Shown here one piece after another: positions 13,401 to 27,298 of a stretch of DNA of 64,000 bases. Under the pieces are notes generated by a model that worked only from the letters and a program-made list of their open reading frames with translations, did not search any database and was not told the DNA's origin. A program made the translations under genes and the position numbers. This DNA comes from Glandiceps talaboti (Eukaryota; Hemichordata; Enteropneusta; Spengelidae). The stretch is taken from contig NC_135552.1 of assembly GCF_964340395.1 (NCBI RefSeq), positions 565,001 to 629,000 of the forward strand, read 5' to 3'. The first letter of the stretch is position 1. Every line of letters starts with the position of its first letter.

Positions 13401-16400
13401 GCAATTTAAATAATAATTGACTACAATGCAATGGTTACTGTTAGTAGTGCTATCAGATTGTTACTTGCCAATATTCTGAATGATTATGAAAAATAATAGA
13501 TTTAACAATATGCTGCTCTGATGATTTAATTATTTCAAATTATATTCAAAGGTACATTATGATTTTGGTAATTCAAGGGACTACTGGTGCAATATATGCA
13601 CATTTGTATTCCAACTAGGGAGTTAGTGGAATGTAGAACAGTGGACTGACTGTACAATATATACACATTTATATTCCAACTAGGGAGTTAGTGGAATGTA
13701 GAACAGTGGACTGACTGTACAATATATACACATTTATATTCCAACTAGGGAGTTAGTGGAATGTAGAACAGTGGACTGACTGTACAATATATACACATTT
13801 GTATTCCAGCTAGAGAGTTAGTGGAATGTAGAACAGTGGACTGACTGTACAATATATACACATTTATATTCCAACTAGGGAGTTAGTGGAATGTAGAACA
13901 GTGGACTGACTGTACAATATATACACATTTGTATTCCAACTCGGGAGTTAGTGGAATGTAGAACAGGGGACTGACTGTACAATATATACACATTTGTATT
14001 CCAACTCGGGAGTTAGTGGAATGTAGAACAGGGGACTGACTGTACAATATATACACATTTGTATTCCAGCTAGAGAGTTAGTGGAATGTAGAACAGTGGA
14101 CTGACTGTACAATATATACACATTTGTATTCCAGCTAGAGAGTTAGTGGAATGTAGAACAGTGGACTGACTGTACAATATATACACATTTGTATTCCAAC
14201 TCGGGAGTTAGTGGAATGTAGAACAGGGGACTGACTGTATTCCAACTAGGGAGTTAGTGGAATGTAGAACAGTGGACTGACTGTACAATATATACACATT
14301 TGTATTTCAGCTAGGGAGTTAGTGGAATGTAGAACAGTCAAATGACTGTACAATAGATAGACGTTTGTATTCACTGCTAAAGCAATTCATCAAGCAGTGC
14401 GAGAAACAACTTGCAACAAATTTGATTCCTTGTGACGCACATAGCAACAATGCATGGCCCTGCAATTATACACAAAGCATTTCATCACATAGGGGCAAAT
14501 TACTAAGTGCATTGCTCATTGAGTTGCCTTGTGTAACTTGGCCTTATCAGTGATGTATCTAACTATAAAACTTCCAAAGTTATGAAAGAATTTGCTGTTT
14601 GACCTTGAGGATGAAAGCCAAGGTCAGAGCTTAGTGCCTCGCTTGAAGCTTACCTTGATAAATAAAGGTGCAGACAAGTGAATGGTGTCTCTAGATACAA
14701 ACCTTCTTAAGTTATTGAGTGATTTGCTAACTGATCTCGTAGATGGAGGTCAACGTGAAATATTAAAGAAAGCTCACCTGTGATAATATAGGTGTAAACA
14801 CTGGACTGAAATTTCTGTCTATTAAATTTCTTGAGTTACGGTCAAAATACAAATTTTTGCTATTTGACCTTGAAAATGTTTGTCAAGGTCTCATTAGAAA
14901 GCTTACTATTGATAATGTGGGGTAGACACTCAAGTTGTACCTGAATGTATGAAACATTTGGAGATACAAGACAAAATACGTATTTTTTGGACAATTATGG
15001 CCTTTATTTTGTCATAAAGGTCCACAGTCACAACATTTTAGTGTTTAGTTTAGGTAGATGTTTAAATTTTGTTGAAATATAGTCATGGGTGTCAGAGATA
15101 TGCCTGACTATGGATGGACAGACATGGGCCATTTCTATAGCCCCCCCCCCCCCCCCCCTCCCACTGGGTGCTAATAATAACTGCAGACTTACCTCAAGGA
15201 ATGTGCTATTCCATAACCTAGACATTATTTTAACTGAGGCTGATGTACCACCTTCCAATGGACCAAGTGTACAGTTAAATGTAAAACACTTTGCAGTTTC
15301 ATGATCACAAGACTGCAAGATACCACAAAAAAAAACCATGTTAAAATAAACCTATAACTTCATCTTATAATCTTGTATAACAATGGTTATTATATACATA
15401 GACCCTCATATTCCCAGGGTTTGATGTCAAAGTATAGTAATATGAAATCCATACATTTAAATTACTATACTTTGACATCACACTATAGTAATATGGTCGG
15501 AACTACTTTGAATTTAATTGTAAACATCATCAACCTGAACAGTTATGATGCTGTTGTTTGAAAATACGGTTTCCTTGCTATTCATGGATTGTGGAACATC
15601 GACCATCATCATCATCAGTTTAAACAATGAACAAATACACCTCTTTTAATTGAAAAATTATATTGCCTTTCGTACAGCCACTAACATACGTAGTCACATG
15701 CTAACATCAACATTGTAAAAACTTCTAGTTGTGATAGTTGCCCAACGCAGTGAAATCATTGTTCGTTAAATTCAACTATTTTGAACGACTTTTGACAATG
15801 TGTTTTTGAAAATTTCACAATGTTTTCGACATTTTAACTTGCCAGTGTTGATGTTTTTAGCGTACGACTCTGAGCCGAGTTCTATGCATGGCACGATTCT
15901 ACGACAACTGCCCCCTGGACAACTGCCCCCGAAGGACAACTGCCCCCGAACGAAAAACAAGCTCGTATTACAGATGAACGGGTTTGTCATTTATTAAAAA
16001 GTCACCGTCGGCAACTTACCGCCGCAATTTGCATACATTATACTCACTACATTCATTCTACATGTATTGTTATCTGTGATAATTGTTACGTCATTCATAA
16101 AAGTCGGCATGGTGCTTTAACTTACAGCCGCAATTCACGTACTTTATAGTCACATTAACAAGTTCTACTCTATTGTCATCTGTGATAATTGTTACGTCAT
16201 TCATAAAAGTCGGCATGGTGCTTTAACTTACCGCCGCAATTCACGTACTTTATAGTCACATTAACAAGTTCTACTCTATTGTCATCTGTGATAATTGTTA
16301 CGACAATTATAAAAGTTTAACTTACTGCGGTAATTCACACACTTCCTTATTTTTCACACCTAAATGATATATATGCTTGCCGTTCATCTGTAATACTAGC

Positions 16401-17778
16401 TTTTTTTTCGTTCGGGGGCAGTAGTCAAGGGGGGGGGGGGCAGTTGTCCAGAGGGCAATTGTCCGTGAGGCAGTTGTCCGGAGGGCAATTGTCCGGAGGG
16501 CAATTGTCCGTGGGGCAGTTGTCCGTGGGGCAGTTGTCCGGAGGGCAATTGTCCTGTTACCATGACCGGTGTAATAGACATCCGTTCATTAGTCAGTCTC
16601 TCAATATGTCATTTTTTCTGACGAAATGTCTATATTTTATCAAAGAATTAATCACTGCTCTTGACAAACATCCCGTCGTTGGCAAAATATTCCCTACCTG
16701 AAAGTCTGTGGTGTAATTTTACTGATCTCAACATATATGTTAGTAGTTAGTAGTAGCGATGGTAGCTACATTTGTACATTCTGAAAACTGAATGAACATA
16801 ATAAACAGCTGAGCGTTGTAGCCCCATCACTTCATAAAATTAATGCGCGTTCAGCATAAGTTTGAGAATATTTTAGTTTAAAATTGTCACTTTAATAGAA
16901 CAAAATAGTGGGTCTATGTACATAATAAATAAATAATCTCCCAGTATTTCTCATTCGTGCTACATCATCTCGGACTCATGATTCCCCTATGTTTGTATCC
17001 CTCCGAGCCGATAGTGATTCGGCCGACATGAGGGGAATCCTTCGTCCTTGATGACATAGCACTCATTGGGAATATCGGGAGATTATATAATTATCTACTA
17101 GAAGTAGTTGTTGATATCGACAGTATGTCAGTACCTTGAGAGTAAAAATACATGATGGCCAGGCCCAAATTTGATTAAAATTCGATGTAGTGTATTCATT
17201 GCAATTTCTTTTTGGCTGTTACATTTACTGTCGTTTGTTTCTTTTGTGAGCTCTCATAACATACATCTGGCACAATACCATAGGTTTTCCTGAGCTACAC
17301 GAGAGAGCTGAGTGAATTCACTCAACCAAAGGAAATGTGTAAGGCATCAAAACATGCAGGTAGAGTACTTCAGAGTGCTCTGTCTGAAGAGAACATGAGC
17401 AGAGAGTGCAGACAATGATGTTATCATTATTGTTTGGTGGTTCTCTTTCTTTCAATTTTGAACGCTGAGTGTTATATTGTAAGATGGATTCTGGTTGGCA
17501 ATCTCGCAAGTATGAGATTGGGTTCTGGAAAACAAATGGTATTGTGTCAGATGTATGTAACAAGCACTCACAAAATAACAAATGACAGTAAAAGTAACGG
17601 CACAAAAGAAAATGTGACATGTACACTACATCAGATTTTAATCAGATTGGCTAGGCCCCATGACCATTTGATCATGTCTCACCTTTGTGCAATGTTTGAA
17701 AGAGACTGGATCCTGTGTAGTAGATAAATGGCTGTGCATAGACAGACAGATATATGTACATCTGCATGTACACACACA

Positions 17779-17824
<46 letters not shown>

Positions 17825-20800
17825 ATACATTTGTATATATTGTATGAATGCATACATACATACATACATACATACATACAGACAGACACACACATGACAC
17901 TCCCTCCTAAACTAATCACAGGGGCTGCAAAGTTACATAGCTGTCTAATTTTCTGTTATGACTATTACACCTATATACTTTATATTCTAGTGATCAACTA
18001 TGAATGTTACTTTTACCAATTAATGCAAAATGCGTCTTACGATACTTACTAGTGTTTCAACACGCCCTTTCTTTTCTCCAGTTGGACCAATTAGATCATA
18101 ACTTGGAGACACTTCACGCTTTCTCCTCTTTGTACTGCCAATTTCACCAGGAACATATTCGACAGTACTATCAGAACGACGCCTCTGGAAATAAAATACA
18201 AGGAAACTATATTAGAAATACAGTAATTACAGCATATGATAAACTATTAATTACTGCTTTACAGTAATTACAGCATGTGATAAACTATTAATTACTGCTA
18301 TTCAGAAATTATAGCAAGCGATAAACTATTAATTACTGCTTTACAGTAATTACAGCATATGATGAACTATTAATTACTGCTATACAGTAATTACAGCATG
18401 TGATAAACTATCAATTACTGCTATTCAGAAATTATAGCAAGCGATAAACTATTAATTACTGCTTTATAGTGATTACAGCATATGATAAACATTTAATTAC
18501 TGCTATACAGTAATTACAGCATGTGATAAACTATTAATTACTGTTTGATAGTAATTACAGCATGTGATAAACTTAATTACTGGTACAGCATATGATAAAC
18601 TATTAATTACTGCTATTCAGAAATTATAGCAAGCGATAAACTATTAATTACTGCTTTACAGTAATTACAGCATGTGATAAACATTTAATTACTGCTATAC
18701 AGTAATTACAGCATGTGATAAACTATTAATTACTGTTTGATAGTAATTACAGCATGTGATAAACTTAATTACTGGTACAGCATATGATGAACTATTAATT
18801 ACTGCTATACAGTAATTATAGCATGTGATAAACTATCAATTACTGCTTTACAGTAATTACAGCATGTGATAAACTATTAATTACTGCTATACAGTAATTA
18901 AAGCATGTGATAAACTATCAATTACTGGTATACAGTAATTACAACATGTGATAAACTATCAATTACTGCTATACAGTGATTACAGCATGTGATAAATTAT
19001 CAATTACTGCTTACAGTAATTACAGCATGTGATAGACTATCAATTACTGCTTTACAGTAATTACAACATGTGATAAACTATCAATTACTGCTATACAGTA
19101 ATTAAAGCATATGATAAACTATCAATTACTGGTATACAGTAATTACAGCATGTGATAAACTATTAATTACTGCTATACAGTAATTACAGCATATGATAAA
19201 CTATCAATTACTGCTATACAGTAATTACAGCATGTGATAAACATTTAAAGGTGATTCAAAATGCTCACATTCACTATTGCTAATTTGCTAGACGACATGT
19301 TTGTGAAATGCATCCTGGTTTTAAAACTTTTCAAAAGCGTCTGCAAACACCTTAAAATGACCCTTTTTCAGTCACTTCCCTTCGGATTTACTTCGAGAGT
19401 TTTCGGGTATTTCCGGTCCCACCTAGACCACGGGATTTTATGACGTCATAAGGGGTACACGTTAGCACTAAGACTATGACGAGCGTAGTCACTAGGTGAA
19501 TAAAACTCAACAGCATTGTGAAAAAATACATTGCTAGTGGTTGTAACAGACATCAGTAAACAAAAACTACACTCTACATGTCTTATTAACCAACATTTAC
19601 TGATATTTACTCACACTTTCTCACTAATTGGCAGTGTCTGTGGGTATAAATGCTAAAATATTATCTCCCCATATTATGGCAAAATAAATCAAAACGGCTC
19701 GACTAGTTATATATAAACACTTGTAATGTCGCGTGTTTCACATTCATTGACTTTTATTTATCTGATTTTTTATTATTTGCCGACAAGAAGCATTGCGATA
19801 CCGTCGTGACGTTTTGACGGTATCCCCGGGCCAAGGACGGCATATTTTAGCCCAATCGTACTCGCGTCGCCTTTTGAACAGTGCATTTAACAACAACGTA
19901 AACATATTTCAACTCGAATAAATATACTAGCTATTAGAATACCAATGGGAAACTTCAAGAAGGCGTATCGGGACATGTGCCACAATATATTTGTTGTTCC
20001 CATAATACACTAATTGAATCGATTTGCTCCGAGCATATGGAAGCACGCTCCGAGTCATTGCATCATGTAAATGGAACTGTGACCGACCTAATTTTGTTGT
20101 CCATATATAAAATGAAAGTGACCTGTAAATTTTTCACAGTTTTCGTTGTGGTCTTGTATTGTCACATGTTTGGCTTGTGAACACAAGTTTACATCTATTA
20201 TTGTCTAGGGCGTAATACTCTAGTCCCATATAAAACCTAGTAAGATACTCGCATTCGGATCGGACTGAACAGAAGTAGGTCTCATCGACTTGTTGGGGAC
20301 TCGAATTATTGCTTGTTTTTATCACGGTATACAGGTGATTATTATATATCGGTAGAGGGGTAGTGTTGTCAAGTTTTGTGCAGTCACCACGGCCGCTGCA
20401 GTAAACTTATACTAGGATACTTCCGCCGATCAAAGCTGAAGCAGTGTATGTACAATGTACGTATGGAACCGGGAGAGCACAGCGCACATTCGTGTCGGGT
20501 TTAATTTATCCACGTGTTGATGTAATCCATATTTATCAATCAGATATATTGTAAAATTCTTCAAGTTGTACAGAATAACGTCTCTAACTTCAAAACAAAC
20601 CCTGAGAAATTGGACCGGACGTGGCTAAGTATCTATTTGCAGGCTTTCTTTCATAACCATGTGCTGGGGTCACGACCTTGATTGCCGACGTCAATATTGT
20701 CCAATCATATTTAATATCATGAACACATCGCGATATTTGATTTGCTGGTTTCCTAAACTGTATACTTTGAATACCATGATTCGTTACAAAATTCTTCTAA

Positions 20801-23225
20801 TGAATATTAAATAGGCTTGTTGTATGAAGTGATATCGCAACAAGGGAAACCATACAAGTTTTCTTCCAGACGAGTTGCTAAAGTCATATAAATGACAACA
20901 CGAAACTCACGAAATTTTTATTCTTTACAATTGTTATTGCTGATAATATGGGTATTCTAATAGCTAGTATATCTATTCGAGATGGAATATGTTTACTTTG
21001 TATGTGCCGTCCAAAAGGCGACATCAGCGAGTACGAGTAATAGGCTAAAATATGCAATCAACGCATCATGCATGTCGATGGTATTGTGATGCTTCTCATC
21101 TGCAAATAATAAAAAATCAGATAAATAAAAGTCACTGAATGTGAAACACGCGACATTACAAGTGTTTATGTGTATCTAGTCTAGCCATTTTGATTTATTT
21201 TGCCATAATATGGGGACATAATATTTTAGCATTTATACCCACAGACACTGCCAATTAGTCAGGAAGTGTGAGTAAATATCAGTAAATGTTGGTTAATAAG
21301 ACATGTAGACTAAAGTTTTTGTTTACTGATGTCTATTACAACCACCAGTAATGTATTTTTTCACAATGCTGTTGAGTTTTATTCACCTGTTGACTACGCT
21401 CGTCATAGGCTACGTGCTAACCATGTCTCCTTATGACGTCATAAAATCCTGTGGTCTAGGTGGGACCGGAAATACCCGAAAACTCTCGAAGTAAATCCAA
21501 AGGGAACTGACTGAAAAAAGGTCATTTTAAGGTGTTTGCAGACGCTTTTTTAAAGTTTTAAAACCAGTATACATTTCACAAACATGTCGTCTAGCAAAAT
21601 AGCAATAGTGAATGTGAGCATTTTGAATCACCTTTAATTACTGCTATTCTACTGTCATACATTTGGTATATTGTGCACATATCTTCTCTATCATTTTAGT
21701 TACATGCCAATTATCATTTTCATCACCAATTTGTCTAATGCTTTAATCTTAGTGTATCTTACAATTCTTGAAGATTTGTCATTTTTTATGACAGTCTAAT
21801 TTTTGTATACAATGTATATCGTATTTGTGATATGTAACTTAATTTATATAAGTTTTTGTGCAGGTATGTTCATTTCCCCACTGCGATTAATAAATTATTA
21901 TTTTTAAAGTTGCAGCTTCTCTGTTTTTCCATGGCATTTTGGTTGATTCTGTACATATATGACATATTTTGTACAGCTTTGATCTGACTGCGTGTAGTGG
22001 TCATCATTTAAAGAATTGATTTATATTATAATATACTGACTAATTTACAGGTCAGTTGAGATATGGTACAAACTACCAGCCTATGTGGTATCATTGCCAA
22101 CGGTACACATGTTTGAAAGTTGTCTAGACAAACTCTTGGAAAACCAAAACATACATTAATTATGATTGTAAGGAAAATCTACTGACACTTACATGGGTAC
22201 TGTAGGAAATAGAATCTAAATGACTCAGATAGTGCTGCCACAGAGCTGATAGTTGAGGCTAGACAAGCCTAAAGACAGAATGAATCCATGTATGTATATT
22301 TAATGTAAGTTATAGCTACTATGTCCTTTCATATAAATGTAGACCTACCTTGACTTGTAGAAAGTTAACTCTCCCTGAATCAATGTTACATGTACCTGGA
22401 CCTATAATTTTAGGATAGTCTGTCATATACAGCAGCCATTTGCCATTACCTGTTTCATAAGGCCATTCAATGGTTAAAAATGCACTGTCTACCTTTCCTG
22501 GACCAAAATTTTGAAGCTGGAGAAAAGAAGTGTAAATATAAACTGTTAACAGTGTACACACGTGTGTAGACAGACTTAAAAATCTCTTTAAACTGATGAC
22601 ATCAGACCATGGATGAATGGAACCTGTTATAAAAAGGGAAAGTAAACAAATGATTTGGATAATAACACTTCACTCAGCATGTTGGAACAGCAGACACCTG
22701 TATTACACACCATGGTTTGATAAGCACTGTTTTATGGCATCTTTATGTGTACATTTATTCATTTGTCTATCAATTCCTGTTGTTATCTTTGCAATATACG
22801 TGATTATTTGGTTGTTGCTATGGGTGTGGTCTTGTTGCTAGGCAAATTTACAAATTTCAGCCCAATCTGCTGAGTTGTTTTGGAATTATAGGTTTTTGAC
22901 CAAAAAGACACATTTTTAGCCCTAATTTGCATATTACCAGGGGAATCATCATGTCATGAACAAATCTTAATTTACCCACATCTAAGAATGTCCCCATCAA
23001 ATTTCATGCCAATCTGCCCAGTAGTTTTGGAGTTTAAGTTTTTTGACCAAAAATCACATTTTTTGACCCAAAAATCACATTTTTTGACCCAAAACTCACA
23101 TCTCTAATGCAATCATTTTCATTTGAACAATTTTCCAACTAGACACCAGAAGTAACATGACCACCAAATATCAAAGCAATCGGTCCAGCAGTTTTTGATT
23201 TTAAGTTGTTCACACACACACATCC

Positions 23226-23270
<45 letters not shown>

Positions 23271-26200
23271 CTTTGCCATGCCTATCACATACATATTGCT
23301 CAATATTGCTAGAATTTATCGTTGCGACAACCAAGATCTATCTGGTTCAAAGATCCCGGTTAAAAATGAAACTCGTGGTTAGTCTGAGTGATGAGTAATA
23401 CATGTAAAACTACCTGTTTTCACCATGCATGACAGTGTTTTGCCATTCATCAATACATGTAAAACTACCTGTTTTCACCATGCATAAGTGTTTTGCCATT
23501 CATCAATACATGTAAAACTACCTGTTTTCACCATGCATGAGTGATTTGCCATTCATCAATACATGTAAAACTATGTTTTCACCATGCAAGAGTGATTTGC
23601 CATTCATCAATACATGTAAAACTATCTGTTTTCACCATGCATGACAGTGTTTTGCCATTCATCAATACATGTAAAACTACCTGTTTTCACCATGCATGAC
23701 AGTGATTTGCCATTCATCAATACATGTAAAACTACCTGTTTTCACCATGCATGAGTGATTTGCCATTCATCAATACATGTAAAACTATCTGTTTTCACCA
23801 TGCAAGAGTGATTTGCCATTCATCAATACATGTAAAACTACCTGTTTTCACCATGCATGACAGTGTTTTGCCATTCATCAATATATGTAAAACTACCTGT
23901 TTTCACCATGCATGAGTGATTTGCCATTCATCAATACATGTAAAACTACCTGTTTTCACCATGCATGACAGTGTTTTGCCATTCATCAATACATGCAAAA
24001 CTACCTGTTTTCACCATGCATGACAGTGTTTTGCCATTCATCAATACATGTAAAACTACCTGTTTTCACCATGCATGACAGTGTTTTGCCATTCATCAAT
24101 ACATGTAAAACTACCTGTTTTCACCATGCATGACAGTGTTTTGCCATTCATCAATACATGTAAAACTACCTGTTTTCACCATGCATGAGTGATTTGCCAT
24201 TCATCAATACATGTAAAACTATCTGTTTTCACCATGCAAGAGTGATTTGCCATTCATCAATACATGTAAAACTACCTGTTTTCACCATGCATGACAGTGT
24301 TTTGCCATTCATCAATATATGTAAAACTACCTGTTTTCACCATGCATGAGTGATTTGCCATTCATCAATACATGTAAAACTACCTGTTTTCACCATGCAT
24401 GACAGTGTTTTGCCATTCATCAATACATGCAAAACTACCTGTTTTCACCATGCATGACAGTGTTTTGCCATTCATCAATACATGTAAAACTACCTGTTTT
24501 CACCATGCATGACAGTGTTTTGCCATTCATCAATACATGTAAAACTACCTGTTTTCACCATGCATGACAGTGTTTTGCCATTCATCAATACATGTAAAAC
24601 TACCTGTTTTCACCATGCATGACAGTGTTTTGCCATTCATCAATACATGTAAAACTACCTGTTTTCACCATGCATGAGAGTGATTTGCCATTCATTTACT
24701 ACATTTTCGTGTAATACATCACGTTACCTGGGTTTCTCCCATTGGATACATGTGATTGAAAACTTGACCGTGTGCTTTTGATAAAACAAATGCATCTTTT
24801 TGTGTTCTCGATACAGCCAAGTTTCATCTAGGCCATCTTATGCAAATTTCAATGTTTCTCCAAAGATGCAACTTTAATTTAAATTATCAAATGTAATGGA
24901 CAACTTGCAATGCACAATGTCGGTTCCTGAACTCCAATGTGTGAACTTAATATGAAGCTCACTGATATCAAAGATCGTTTACATGTAAACATATACTGTC
25001 TCGTGCTGTCGACCACAGACAAGTAAGAACAGATTGGTAACATGCCTTCTCCAATTGTTCGATCATAGCCTCGGGTAAACATTACTCTATTGTCATGGAA
25101 ATAACTTTCCAAAGTGTGAATCTGCCCGAATTCAATAAACAAACCACACGATACTACGGGATATTTCGATGGGAAAGTTTGCTATCCTACTGACAGAATC
25201 ATCACATGTAATAGATGATTTGCAATATCTGCCGTGAGGGCCGTGATGATGTATTGGAAAGGTCCAGTTGGTTTTCAAAGTCGCTATGGCTATGATTTGC
25301 TTCTTTTACAAAAAACACGGATATCAGATTTTCATCAGTATCGAATGCTACGTTCCCCTTTAGAACAGTCCCTTTGTTTATAGTTCAGATGTATCATGTG
25401 TCGTCACAGTACATTCTATGACCTTTCCAAATCTTAGCAAAAGCAACCCACAAATTTGTTGTAGCAGAAAGTTTTGTCCGATAACTATTCCTCTTGAAAA
25501 CTTTGCACTTGCTTTATTTTATTTTCTTTTGATTGGGTTCATGACCATCTGCAGTGACACATAGCAGTTTCGTCGTCTTCTTTCAAAGCACAATCACGAC
25601 TTGTGTTCAGATTTATAGTGTTGTGTCGTTTTACGTTGATATAGATGTCATGTATCAAAATGAAAACAATCGATTCTCAGTACCACAGAAAGCAAAGCAA
25701 TCAGACTACCCGTTGTTTTAAAAAAAAATGTACAATCGTACTGAAGATATTTTACTACACTAACTTGCCTTCTCTATAAAGTTAAAACACAAATTTCAAA
25801 GGACTTTATATGTTTTGTATCATTTCACATTGATCATATCATGGCCACACTCATGTGGTACTCAGGTACACTGGTAACATTTACTGGCTTTATACATGGA
25901 ATTACTTTTTCCTCAGTGATAGGATGATGTGACGTCACAGTTTCTAAAAGTGAACACTGGAGGACGCTGTATTTAAGGGCAAAATGGCAACATGATACAT
26001 ATATCAAAAGCTAAAACTGATTTTTAAACTATACCAAAGATTGAGTTCAAAAAATGGTATAAATAACTTGTCACACATTTATTTTATCAATAGAAATTGC
26101 AATGTCATTTGATTGAACCTTCCCTTAAGTTATTTTACTGATAACTTTTAATAAAATTACATTCTAACAGCTGGATAGCTGGATATTAGTAATATACTTA

Positions 26201-27236
26201 CAATATAGGTATGGCTCACAATGTTGCCAATTTGGTCCTCATACTCCATAGCACTCTCTCCTCTCACTGCACCACTGTATCGTACTTCTGGTGGTGAAGA
26301 CTCACTATCAACAAAATAGATAGAATGGGATTAGTTCATTAGACACAACAGAAAAATTGTTAGCAACCAGTGGTATTCATCATAGATTTAGTTTAGAGTT
26401 AACCGTTACATACAAGCCTAAAGTTGTTGCTAGGCAAATTTACATAGTTTTATGTATTTATTCAATTTTCTATTATTCCCCATTGTTATCTTCCCAACAG
26501 ATGTGATCATTTGGCTGTTGCTATGGGCGAGGTCTTGTTGCTAGGGATATTTGCATACATTTTTGTGAATGTTTACTCACTTGCCTATCAGATGATGTTG
26601 TTATTTGACCATACTGCCATTGGATTGTTGCTAAGGGTGTGGTCATGGTTGCTAGGGCCAGTTGTGTCAAAACATTTTGAAGAAAATCCGCAGTATAACT
26701 AACACTTATAGAAACACCTTCACAAGTTTCAATCTCTTTGACCAAGTACTTTTTGAGATATAAATTTTTAACCAAAAATCACATCTTTACACCTAATTTG
26801 TATATTACTGATGAGATCATTATATGCTTAATATTTCTTCATCTATACACCCACAGATGCATCCACTTAAATTTCTGCCCAATCTGCTACATAGTTTTGG
26901 AATGATAGGTTTTTGACCAAAAAGACACATTGTTAGCCCTACTTTGCATATTACTGATGGAATCATCATGCCATGAGCAAATCTTCTTAATTTACTCACC
27001 CCTAAGAATGTTCCCACCAAATTCCATGTCAATCTACCTAGTAGTTTTGGAGTTAAAGTTTTTTTGTTTTTTTTAACCAAAAATAAACATTTTTTGACCC
27101 AAAATCCACATGTCTGATGCAATCATTTTCATTTGAACAATTTCCCAAGTAGAAACCAGAAGTAACATGACCATCATTTATGACCACAAATATCACTTCG
27201 CTCGGTCCAGCAGTTTTTGACTTTAAGTAGCTTATA

Positions 27237-27298
<62 letters not shown>

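Noticed and set aside
16396-16701. [10 protein letters not shown] repeat ORF
   Set aside because: It is a translation of the 15-bp terminal repeats of an inverted-repeat element; both strands are open.
19977-20325. Short ORFs in the spacer of the palindromic element as a transposase
   Set aside because: They are 63-67 codons with no DDE or DNA-binding motif visible.
22190-22265. Possible extra integrin exon (splice-like CTTACATG)
   Set aside because: Exons 22349-22516 and 18050-18184 already join in phase 0 with family-like sequence, and the segment has no integrin motif.
24879-25142. 87-codon minus-strand ORF
   Set aside because: No family motif, splice-site pair or integrin feature; it is probably chance in AT-rich intron.
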